Positions 1-5,654 of a DNA stretch of 11,189 nucleotides are shown one piece after another; within the stretch, counting starts at the first letter, position 1, and each line of letters starts with the position of its first letter. The notes beneath the pieces were generated by a model. It had not been told where the DNA came from. It saw nothing but the letters and a program-made list of their open reading frames with translations, and made no database searches. Source of the DNA: Thermodesulfovibrio sp. (GTDB taxonomy: Bacteria; Nitrospirota; Thermodesulfovibrionia; Thermodesulfovibrionales; JdFR-85). Location: positions 1 to 11,189 of the forward strand of contig JALUAR010000197.1 of the NCBI GenBank assembly GCA_027050975.1, written 5' to 3'. Both the position numbers and the translations under genes were made by a program.

Positions 1-324
1 ATGTTCCCAGAGTCCGAGCATGGTCTTTTGCATAACATCGAATATGGATATGCCCAGAAGCATGCCCTTCAAGGCACTGAGACCGACCAGCATCAGGGCC
101 TGACTGACGGAGGATATCCTCCCGGGAAAGCCATAAATAGGAGAATTTACAATTTTCAGCACACGGGCAGAAAGCACCTGGTCATTACTCACAAACTCCC
201 CCACCCTTTTTATCGAGATCTCTTCCGAATCGATCACGCGGAGAAGTTTGGTAACAACGGATGGAATGGTCGGAAGGGAACTGAGTCCTTCGATCTTTTT
301 TCTAATATCTGTTATTTTATTCAT
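1..324 (-). CDS. HDOD-domain signalling protein, N-terminal part (cut by window edge)
   Basis: The minus strand is open from an ATG at 324-322 to the left edge, giving 108 codons with no stop. The protein starts MNKITDIRKKIEGLSSLPTI and carries the usual start of an HDOD domain: LPTIP at 17-21, a long helix, SNDQVLSARVLKIVNSP at about 46-62, YGFPGRISSVSQALMLVG at 64-81, and LWEH at the edge, where the first conserved His of the family lies. HDOD proteins are HD-like domains mostly lacking the catalytic HD pair. They act as non-enzymatic signalling or scaffold modules, often linked to motility, cell cycle or c-di-GMP circuits. The ATG overlaps the end of the upstream gene by 8 nt, so translation is probably coupled. 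The rest of the protein, and any C-terminal output domain, lies outside the window. Confidence 0.85.
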   Translation of the reverse strand, partial: MNKITDIRKKIEGLSSLPTIPSVVTKLLRVIDSEEISIKRVGEFVSNDQVLSARVLKIVNSPIYGFPGRISSVSQALMLVGLSALKGMLLGISIFDVMQKTMLGLWEH

Positions 325-613
325 AAAGGGATTCCAGATGTTCTAAAAATATCTTTTTGATTTCCTTCATCAGAGGGTCTTCTTCCACCTTCTGAAAGGC
401 CCTCTCAACAATAGCCTTGTACTCATCTTTTTTTATCCGGGGTTCTGATTCTCCCTCAACCCATATATATTCTATCTGAAGAGAACGGAGTTTGTTGATA
501 ATCTCCTTTGAGAGTTCCATTCCTTCACCGTAAAGAAGCATACCTGATTCCGACTCTACGGCTTTGGTCAGACGCATCCCCTCAGTAGCCTGATCAAGAT
601 GTATTCTTTTCAT
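317..613 (-). CDS. Small HD-GYP N-terminal-like (DUF3391-like) protein
   Basis: This gene encodes 98 residues from an ATG at 613-611, with a GGAGGAA ribosome site 11 nt upstream. The first 55 residues have the pattern found at the N-termini of many HD-GYP and HDOD proteins: a short beta strand, EGMRLTKAVESESGMLLYGE at about 11-30, a helix KEIINKLRSLQIEYIWVEGE, then a charged helical tail. There is no signal peptide, membrane helix or catalytic motif. Because the next gene is an HDOD protein that starts inside this gene's last codons, it probably works as a detached partner domain of that protein. The family link is from pattern only and the exact role is unknown. Confidence 0.7.
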   Translation of the reverse strand: MKRIHLDQATEGMRLTKAVESESGMLLYGEGMELSKEIINKLRSLQIEYIWVEGESEPRIKKDEYKAIVERAFQKVEEDPLMKEIKKIFLEHLESLYE

Positions 614-651
614 CTCCGTGACGCTTCCTCCGGTCTGAGCTGAACCAAGGT

Positions 652-819
652 TTATTGCTCCGGGTTCTCAAGGTCTTTATTCTCATTGTCAGCATCATCA
701 GGGGGTGGAAAACATACAGGGCAGTACAAATGACCTGCATCCAGCAGGCATACATGTCCTCATTCAAGGCAGCATTCACACTCTTTTTCCGGTTTCCCGC
801 ATATATTACAATACGACAT
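652..819 (-). CDS. Cys-rich mini-protein with in-frame UGA (candidate selenoprotein or nonsense pseudogene)
   Basis: From an ATG at 819-817 the frame reads MSYCNICGKPEKECECCLE, then UGA at 762-760, then 35 more sense codons to a TAA at 654-652. The downstream part keeps strong protein character: GHVC, then LLDAGHLYCPVCFPPPDD and an acidic tail. Counting the UGA as residue 20, the pairs C4xxC7, C17xx(UGA)20 and C33xxC36 look like small zinc ribbons, and UGA is one base from the Cys codons TGC/TGT. So UGA replaces the second Cys of a CxxC. Three explanations fit: selenocysteine, a recent nonsense mutation, or a sequencing error. Stopping at UGA would leave only 19 residues. The gene has no Shine-Dalgarno sequence, but a TATAAT box ends 11 nt before the ATG, suggesting a nearly leaderless mRNA. 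It is first in an apparent operon with the two genes that follow. Confidence 0.5.
730..751 (-). promoter_or_regulatory. Candidate bacterial SECIS hairpin after the in-frame UGA
   Basis: Eight nt after the UGA, the mRNA can form AUGCCUGC, loop UGGAU, then GCAGG, a bulged U, and CAU. That makes eight base pairs with one bulged U. The first loop G lies 18 nt from the last base of the UGA, within the range usual for bacterial SECIS elements, which need a short stem-loop with a G early in the loop. The bulge is on the 3' arm, whereas the known bulged U in E. coli fdhF is on the 5' arm, so the fit is imperfect. No folding program was run. Confidence 0.3.
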
Positions 820-830
820 ATCTTTTTACC

Positions 831-836
831 ATTATA
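831..836 (-). promoter_or_regulatory. Consensus -10 box of the Cys-rich/HDOD operon
   Basis: The minus strand has a perfect TATAAT here, 11 nt before the ATG at 819. Transcription would start about 4-6 nt before the ATG, which would explain the lack of a Shine-Dalgarno sequence. At the -35 position only a weak TTAATT (854-859) is seen. Confidence 0.4.
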
Positions 837-872
837 GTATAAAAAAGAGGATAAATTAAACAGATGAAAAGT

Positions 873-921
873 ATAACCTTCTTTATGGTATACTGAAAAT
901 GGTTTGAGCGGAAAAGGTTAT
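873..921 (+). promoter_or_regulatory. Extended -10 promoter inside an 8-bp inverted repeat
   Basis: TGGTATACT at 886-894 is an extended -10 element on the plus strand with no recognisable -35; it would start the mRNA for the membrane protein and cytochrome near 901. The arms ATAACCTT (873-880) and AAGGTTAT (914-921) flank the -10 and the predicted start site, which is where a repressor operator could lie. The 33-nt spacing makes an RNA hairpin less likely than a pair of protein half-sites. The spacing and role are inferred. Confidence 0.35.
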
Positions 922-960
922 CATGCAGACATGCCACAGCTGGAGAGAATCTGTTCGTGA

Positions 961-1287
961 ATGGACTTTTTAGGGATGGATAAGGAGAGAATAAAGCTAA
1001 AAAGGGTCCTCGTAATTGGTTCAATCGTTGGTGGACTGCTTAGCGTAACAATCTCCCTGCTAATGGACTATCTGTTTGCCGATGCCCTTCAGGGAACCTG
1101 GAGAGATGCCATAGCCAATGACCTTAACAGGCTTTTTTCAATAAATGCCTCTCCGGATAGTATTATAGTATACATACTTTTTGGCATTATTCTCCTTGTA
1201 CTCTTTGGTATAGGAGCCATACTGGGAAGTCTTTTTTCTCTTCTGATTTACCGTTTTTTTAAATTCCTGGAAGGGCCTGTAAAGTAG
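961..1287 (+). CDS. Two-helix inner-membrane protein, partner of the cytochrome
   Basis: This gene encodes 108 residues of unrecognised family. A basic N-terminus (KERIKLKR) is followed by a membrane helix at about 16-40, a 27-residue polar loop containing TWRDAIANDLNRLF, and a long glycine-rich second helix at about 68-98 ending in YRFFKF. Positive charges at both ends suggest N-in/C-in with the loop in the periplasm. GGAG at 942-945 precedes the start by 15 nt, and an in-frame TGA directly before the ATG rules out a longer form. A second ATG at 976 is possible. It has no Cys or His haem ligands of its own. It lies 3 bp from the cytochrome gene, so a role in assembling or anchoring that cytochrome is plausible but not shown. 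Confidence 0.7.
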   Translation: MDFLGMDKERIKLKRVLVIGSIVGGLLSVTISLLMDYLFADALQGTWRDAIANDLNRLFSINASPDSIIVYILFGIILLVLFGIGAILGSLFSLLIYRFFKFLEGPVK

Positions 1288-1290
1288 AAA

Positions 1291-2133
1291 ATGAGAGCAA
1301 AACCAGGTATATTGGTATTAATTCTGCTTTTCTGTTTGATCCTTATAGTGAAAGGGTATCAGTTCTACGAATATACGCAGACTGACCCTGCCTTTTGCTC
1401 CACATGCCACTTGATGGAGGAGGGGGTAAAGTCCTGGAGGGTTAGTAACCACAGTCATATAACATGTCAGAAGTGCCATGTGATAAGTTTAATAGAGGAG
1501 AACAGACTTCTTCTGGCATTTGCAGTTAAAGGTAGCTGGAAAGTGAAGCAGGAGCATGGCTCAATAAAGCCATGGCAGGGCTGTCTTAATTGTCATATGC
1601 AGGAGGCTGCCCAGGGGTCAAAAACCCTCCGGGCCTCCTACGGTCATGCAAGGCATGTGTTTATGCAGGACATAGAGTGTGGAGCATGTCACAGAGGGGA
1701 TGTGCATGATTTTAATGCAGACTCAAAAAGATGCCAGAGATGTCACAAGGATAAACTGGTGCATGGAATGGGAATGGCAGGGCTTTATTGTCTAAACTGT
1801 CACAGCTTTGGAGAGGCAAAAATAAAAATGGTTTCTCAGAAAAGATGCTTTGAGTGTCACAAGGGGATTCCGCCCAGAGGGGTTATGGCAGGGGTTAAGT
1901 GCTTTGATTGTCACAATCCCCATGGCAGGCTCAAAATGGAGAGCAAAGACTGTCTTGGCAGTTGTCACGGCAATGAGACAAGGGTAGGACGACACGGAAA
2001 GCACCTGAAACTTACGCCGCTTCAGTGTATTGATTGCCATAAGCCGCATACCTGGGTGATTGGAAAAGAGGCAGCAAAGGGGCTTTGCGACAGATGTCAT
2101 GAATACAGGGACCCGATGATGTTTATATACTAA
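1291..2133 (+). CDS. Membrane-anchored multihaem cytochrome c, NapC/NrfH-like N-terminus (11 haem motifs)
   Basis: The 280-residue protein has one N-terminal membrane anchor (about 5-21) and then a chain of haem c motifs. Ten are CxxCH, with first Cys at 36, 59, 98, 130, 148, 167, 186, 204, 246 and 266; one is CxxxCH at 221 (CLGSCH). The first two motifs with the spacing CSTCHLMEEGVKSW...SNHSH...CQKCH match the start of NapC/NirT/NrfH quinol-oxidising cytochromes; the rest is longer than a tetrahaem NapC. The protein would sit on the outer face of the inner membrane and pass electrons from quinol or another donor to periplasmic acceptors. Extra His residues (54, 56, 119, 122, 139) may be distal ligands. 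Its terminal partner is not encoded here. The gene follows the two-helix gene by 3 nt and no strong ribosome site is seen, so coupling is likely. Confidence 0.92.
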   Translation: MRAKPGILVLILLFCLILIVKGYQFYEYTQTDPAFCSTCHLMEEGVKSWRVSNHSHITCQKCHVISLIEENRLLLAFAVKGSWKVKQEHGSIKPWQGCLNCHMQEAAQGSKTLRASYGHARHVFMQDIECGACHRGDVHDFNADSKRCQRCHKDKLVHGMGMAGLYCLNCHSFGEAKIKMVSQKRCFECHKGIPPRGVMAGVKCFDCHNPHGRLKMESKDCLGSCHGNETRVGRHGKHLKLTPLQCIDCHKPHTWVIGKEAAKGLCDRCHEYRDPMMFIY

Positions 2134-2170
2134 GAAAGAAAAAAATGCTGTCCAGATAGACTGGACAGCA
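2132..2170 (-). terminator. Intrinsic terminator of the RCK channel operon
   Basis: The arms TGCTGTCCAG (2146-2155) and CTGGACAGCA (2161-2170) form a perfect 10-bp stem with a 5-nt loop. On the minus strand the stem is followed by seven T residues and then a CTTTCTT tail (2145-2132), a classic rho-independent terminator. It therefore ends minus-strand transcription coming from the channel gene, 127 nt past its stop. On the plus strand there is no T tract after the stem, so the cytochrome mRNA is not clearly terminated here. Confidence 0.8.
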
Positions 2171-2297
2171 GAGCTATAGGGGAGGTAACGAGGCGCTTAT
2201 GTATAAATATACCAACATGAAGGGACTTTTGTCAAGATATAATTTGAGGTTATATTATAATTGCAAATTTAGAATGCTCCGGCAGAAGTGAAGCCTC

Positions 2298-3290
2298 CTA
2301 AGAAGGGCTTTGTGCAAGGGTTTCCAGCGTCTTTAGCTTCTCAGTCTCGCCTATTGCTATCAGGGTATCGCCGGGTTTTATCCGGGTATTATGGACAGGG
2401 TTGAACTTCATTTCTCCGTCCTTTCTCTTTATGGCAACAACAATAACTCCTAATTCCCTGCCAATACCGGCTTCGTGGATGGTTTTATTTGCAAAGGCAG
2501 AGTCTTCACCAACAACTATCTCCTCCATCTGCAACTCAAAGTTCCCGCTCTTTGTGGCAAACTCAAGGAAGTCCACCACAGCCGGTTTCAGGACAGTATG
2601 AGCGATTCTGAGTCCTCCTATATGATAGGGCGAGACAACCCTGTCAGCTCCAGCGCGTAGCAGTTTCTGTTCAGACCCTTCCTCTCCGGCCCTTGCTACA
2701 ATAAGCAGGTTTGGATTCAGCTCTCTGGCACTGAGGACCACAAAAAGGTTTTGGGCGTCAGTGGAAAGCACCGAGATCAGGCCACGTGCCCGCTCAATTC
2801 CGGCTTTCTTTAACAGTTCATCCTTTGTGGCGTCACCGTAAAGAAAGGGTGTTTCTTCGTCAGCATCAATCTCCTGAAGTTCTTTTTCTATAACAACAAA
2901 TGGAACATTATGGGCTTTCAGTTCACGACAGATTATTTGTCCCATGCGACCATAACCGCAGACAATAAAATGGTTCTTAAGATTCTTCAGTTTCTTTTCC
3001 AATTTTCTCCTCCCTAATGCCTTTTGGAACTCTCCTTCGAAGACGGCCCTTATGCCGTTGTTTATAGCATATGCTACAACACCGACACCAAAGAAGATAA
3101 GAACTATCGTGAAAGCCCTTCCAGTATAACTTAATGGCCTTACCTCCTGGTATCCGATGGTAGCAAGGGTAATAACGGTCATGTAAAGGGAATCAAAGAT
3201 AGTCCATCCCTCGATAACACAGTATCCCATCGTGCCAGTGAGCAAAACAGCAATAACCAGACTTATAGAGATGATAGCCTTTTTCCTCAA
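2298..3290 (-). CDS. Two-helix (MthK-type) RCK ion channel with TrkA-N and TrkA-C domains
   Basis: The 330-residue protein has a first membrane helix at about 5-24, a pore loop with the filter TIGYQE at 44-49, a second helix at about 57-78, then a cytosolic TrkA-N/RCK Rossmann domain (about 107-230; nucleotide loop GYGRMG at 112-117, acidic VIEKE at 133-137) and a TrkA-C domain (about 250-322, ending RIKPGDTLIAIG). This is the layout of MthK-like potassium channels, which assemble with eight RCK domains into a ligand-gated ring. The filter has Gln where the usual TxGYG has its second Gly, so potassium selectivity cannot be assumed. The start codon is TTG with AAGGT 8 nt upstream; no in-frame ATG is seen upstream. 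It follows the Mut7-C gene by 86 bp on the same strand and ends at the terminator at 2132-2170. Confidence 0.88.
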   Translation of the reverse strand: MRKKAIISISLVIAVLLTGTMGYCVIEGWTIFDSLYMTVITLATIGYQEVRPLSYTGRAFTIVLIFFGVGVVAYAINNGIRAVFEGEFQKALGRRKLEKKLKNLKNHFIVCGYGRMGQIICRELKAHNVPFVVIEKELQEIDADEETPFLYGDATKDELLKKAGIERARGLISVLSTDAQNLFVVLSARELNPNLLIVARAGEEGSEQKLLRAGADRVVSPYHIGGLRIAHTVLKPAVVDFLEFATKSGNFELQMEEIVVGEDSAFANKTIHEAGIGRELGVIVVAIKRKDGEMKFNPVHNTRIKPGDTLIAIGETEKLKTLETLAQSPS

Positions 3291-3376
3291 CGGTGATACC
3301 TTCTCTATAAAATCACCTTCTTTTTGGAAAAGAATTTTTTCAAAAGCATAGATTTATACTAACACAGGCAAATTAT

Positions 3377-3835
3377 TTAAGGAAATATAATGGCTTTGGA
3401 TAGCCTAGAGATGATTTTCTTGAAGTTTTTTGTATGAGTTCCTTCCCAGTATACAGTGCCACATTCCGGGCATCTTTGAAATCTGTTTGTATGTAAAAAG
3501 ACATATTCTGGAACAAGGTCCCGAACTTCCTCTTTGTTTTTAACATCATCCAGGGCACTGTTACATTTCATGCAACGCCTTGAAGCGTCATTTAAGGGAA
3601 ATGTCTTCATTATCTGAACCAGCTGTTCTTCGATGTTTTCAGAGGATATTAAAAGATGTTGTACATGAAATCTCTCTACAAGAGAGCGGTCTCTTGTGAG
3701 AACAATCCTGTTTTCAGCCCTCGCAACCCTTACCAGTTCTCGATCTTCGATGTCTCTCATATACAAAACATCATATCCAAGGAAACGCATCCAGCGAGCA
3801 AGACGTCCGAGCATTGCATCTGCTATGAATTTCAT
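3377..3835 (-). CDS. Mut7-C RNase-fold domain with C-terminal zinc ribbon
   Basis: The 152-residue protein has the Mut7-C signature at its start: KFIADAMLGRLARWMRFLGYD at about 2-22, with D6 an expected acidic metal ligand, then D28, the DRELVRVARAENRIVLTRDR block at about 31-50, and DRSLVERF. Mut7-C is a PIN-like nuclease fold, so RNA cleavage is the likely but unproven activity. The C-terminal part has two CxxC pairs, CMKC and CPEC, about 34 residues apart, typical of the zinc ribbon found in the stand-alone prokaryotic members. The length is normal for those. No clear Shine-Dalgarno precedes the ATG. The RNA target is unknown, and linkage to the downstream channel gene may be only positional. 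Confidence 0.82.
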   Translation of the reverse strand: MKFIADAMLGRLARWMRFLGYDVLYMRDIEDRELVRVARAENRIVLTRDRSLVERFHVQHLLISSENIEEQLVQIMKTFPLNDASRRCMKCNSALDDVKNKEEVRDLVPEYVFLHTNRFQRCPECGTVYWEGTHTKNFKKIISRLSKAIIFP

Positions 3836-3874
3836 GATCTGTGTCTGACTACCTTTATAGACTCACTTTTTTAC

Positions 3875-3890
3875 ATTATGTTAACATAAT
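3875..3890. promoter_or_regulatory. 16-bp perfect palindrome between divergent genes
   Basis: ATTATGTTAACATAAT is its own reverse complement. It lies 39 bp before the Mut7-C start and 83 bp before the epimerase start, the only long palindrome in this divergent spacer. The size and AT-rich centre fit an operator for a dimeric helix-turn-helix repressor; the regulator is not known and no such gene is in the window. Confidence 0.4.
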
Positions 3891-3973
3891 CGCAACGGAT
3901 AGACATCCTTGATAATAAGGCTTGCTCACTATATCCGGATTCGAAGCTCCATTGACCCGAAACAGGAGATACC

Positions 3974-4948
3974 ATGGAAGAAATTTTTGTAACCGGTGTT
4001 GCCGGGTTCATAGGCCATAAGGTGGCGGACATTTTATTAAAAAAGGGATATGCCGTTACCGGAGTGGATAACTTAAATGACTACTACGACCCCCGGCTGA
4101 AGAAGTGGCGTCTGGAGGTTCTTCAGCATCACAATGCTTTTACCTTCAGGCAGGTTGATATTGATAATTATCAGGAACTCAGGGAGATATTCAAATCATC
4201 TTCCTATAAAGCCGTAATCAACCTTGCGGCAAGGGCCGGTGTAAGGGCATCGGTTGCAGACCCATGGGCGTATCTTGATACCAACCTGAAGGGTACCCTT
4301 AATCTTCTTGAATGCTGTAAAGAGTTTGGGATAAAGAAGTTTGTCCTTGCCTCCACATCAAGCCTTTACGGTTTCAATGAGATGCCTTTTGTTGAGACGC
4401 AGCGTACGGATGAGCCCCTCTCTCCTTATGGAGCAACGAAAAAGGGAGCAGAGGTTTTATGTTATTCCTATCATTATCTTTACGGAATGGATATAATAGT
4501 GCCCAGGTATTTCACTGTATACGGACCTGCAGGCAGGCCTGATATGAGTATTTTTAAGTTTATAAAAAAGGTGGACCAGGGAAAACCCATACCTGTTTAC
4601 GGAGACGGAAAACAGAGACGTGACTTTACATATATCGATGATATAGCCGACGGTACGGTTCGTTGTCTTCAGCTGGGAGGATACGAGATTGTTAACCTTG
4701 GTAACGATAATTCGGTGGAGTTGATGTACGTGATCAGGCTCATAGAGGATGCCCTGGGAAAGAAGGCGGAAATCAACTATCTGGACAGGCATCCAGCAGA
4801 TGTTGAGGCAACCTGGGCAGGTATAGACAAGGCAAAGAAACTCCTTGGCTGGCGTCCACTGGTTAGTATTGAAGAGGGAATTGAAAAAACCGTAAGATGG
4901 TATAAAGAAAACAGGGACTTTATCCTCTCCCTGAAGGAGGTGGAATGA
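3974..4948 (+). CDS. UDP-glucuronate 4-epimerase-like SDR enzyme
   Basis: The 324-residue protein is an extended short-chain dehydrogenase. It has the NAD-binding loop GVAGFIG at 8-14, the VDNLNDYYDPRLKKWRL block at 31-47 that is typical of UDP-GlcA 4-epimerases, NLAARAGVRAS at 83-93, the Ser/Thr cluster STSS at 127-130, catalytic Tyr152 and Lys156 (YGATK), and the substrate-side RDFTYIDDIADG at 216-227. The family interconverts UDP-glucuronate and UDP-galacturonate through a transient 4-keto form, supplying acidic sugars for capsule or lipopolysaccharide; a related sugar-nucleotide substrate cannot be excluded. AGGAG at 3964-3968 lies 5 nt before the ATG. The stop overlaps the next start as ATGA. 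No glycosyltransferases are in the window. Confidence 0.88.
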   Translation: MEEIFVTGVAGFIGHKVADILLKKGYAVTGVDNLNDYYDPRLKKWRLEVLQHHNAFTFRQVDIDNYQELREIFKSSSYKAVINLAARAGVRASVADPWAYLDTNLKGTLNLLECCKEFGIKKFVLASTSSLYGFNEMPFVETQRTDEPLSPYGATKKGAEVLCYSYHYLYGMDIIVPRYFTVYGPAGRPDMSIFKFIKKVDQGKPIPVYGDGKQRRDFTYIDDIADGTVRCLQLGGYEIVNLGNDNSVELMYVIRLIEDALGKKAEINYLDRHPADVEATWAGIDKAKKLLGWRPLVSIEEGIEKTVRWYKENRDFILSLKEVE

Positions 4949-5373
4949 GGACCCGTTACCTGTTTCTGATTGTTTTTATCGCTTTTGCTCTTGTCTCCTG
5001 CGGAGGAGGCAAAAAGATAAAGCCTCCTGCTCCCGAGGCTGTAATGGCCAAAAAGGCATTTGAGGTGGCTAATGCAATAAAAAGGGCATATGTCAACAAG
5101 GATCTGGCAGCCCTGAAGAGATATTGTACGAAAAGGGGATATCTCTCCATCATTGCCTCGATGAAGGAGTTTGACTCTGCGGTGCTTGTTTTCAAGCTCC
5201 GCTGGGTGGAGATCAAGAAGGATCACATGATTCTGTATCTGGACTGGCAGGGAAGCTGGAAAATAAAGGATAAAACTTTTGAAGAGAAAGGACTTGCGGC
5301 ATTGTCCTTTGTTGGCAACCCACCCCTTCTTGATGATATTCTGAGAGCTAATCCCTTCGGTCAGCCCGAATAG
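4945..5373 (+). CDS. Small lipoprotein of unknown function
   Basis: The 142-residue product begins with a short basic segment (MRTR), a hydrophobic stretch and the lipobox LVSC with Cys19 followed by Gly, so it should be lipid-modified after cleavage; Gly at +2 gives no inner-membrane retention signal. The mature part starts with a Lys/Pro linker, then a helix (EVANAIKRAYVNKDLAALKR at about 40-59) and several beta strands ending in YLDWQGSWKIKDKTFEEKG. That helix-plus-sheet pattern resembles NTF2-like or similar small domains, but I do not recognise a family. Its ATG overlaps the epimerase stop by 4 nt, with a strong AAGGAGG just upstream, so the two are made together. Its stop lies 3 bp from the stop of the convergent zinc-ribbon gene. 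Confidence 0.75.
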   Translation: MRTRYLFLIVFIAFALVSCGGGKKIKPPAPEAVMAKKAFEVANAIKRAYVNKDLAALKRYCTKRGYLSIIASMKEFDSAVLVFKLRWVEIKKDHMILYLDWQGSWKIKDKTFEEKGLAALSFVGNPPLLDDILRANPFGQPE

Positions 5374-5376
5374 AGG

Positions 5377-5595
5377 CTATCCGCAGCTACTGCAGGCGCT
5401 TCCGCTGCTTCCACAGGTTGAGCAGCCTCCGCCTGTTCCGGCAAAGGGCTTTTCCACACCACTCATTCCAAAGACAGAGAACTTTTTCTTTATATCCGAA
5501 CTGTCACACTTGGGGCAGTTGATCTCAGGATTGCCAAAGACCAGTTTTTCAAACTCCTCTCCGCAACTGAGGCATTTATATTCATAAATAGGCAT
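5377..5595 (-). CDS. FmdB-type putative regulatory zinc-ribbon protein
   Basis: The 72-residue product starts MPIYEYKC, the hallmark of the FmdB/CxxC_CXXC_SSSS family. One zinc ribbon is formed by C8, C11, C27 and C30, followed by SSDIKKKFSVFG and a Gly/Ser tail with two more CxxC pairs (C58/C61, C68/C71). An upstream ATG at 5625 is in frame, but the AAGGAGGAG ribosome site at 5600-5608 fits the ATG at 5595-5593 and the family begins at MPxYEY, so the shorter form is chosen. FmdB was named as a proposed regulator of a formamidase gene; the general role of the family is unknown. It follows the deacetylase gene by 59 bp. A weak 5-bp hairpin (5622-5635) followed by a T-rich stretch lies in that gap. 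Confidence 0.85.
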   Translation of the reverse strand: MPIYEYKCLSCGEEFEKLVFGNPEINCPKCDSSDIKKKFSVFGMSGVEKPFAGTGGGCSTCGSSGSACSSCG

Positions 5596-5654
5596 CTCTA
5601 TCTCCTCCTTTAAAAATCTTAACATTTCTTAATGTCGTTGTGCAAATTATTCTG

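Noticed and set aside
1..360. Plus-strand open frame of 119 codons at the left edge
   Set aside because: It is the complement of the HDOD coding region; its translation has no domain character while the minus-strand frame matches HDOD.
594..779. Minus-strand 61-codon frame
   Set aside because: It overlaps the Cys-rich frame in another phase, runs into the next gene and shows no motif or ribosome site.
923..973. Tiny plus-strand frame MQTCHSWRESVREWTF in the cytochrome leader
   Set aside because: Only 16 codons, overlapping the next start, with no ribosome site; a leader-peptide role cannot be supported.
2228..2267. TTGTCA...TATATT/TATAAT promoter-like string on the plus strand
   Set aside because: It would drive transcription only into the antisense of the channel gene, and the stretch is AT-rich enough to give such matches by chance.
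2199..2291. 30-codon plus-strand frame after GGGGAGGT
   Set aside because: The ribosome-site match is good, but the peptide is rich in Tyr, Arg and Lys with no recognisable feature and lies in the 3' region of the antisense channel gene.
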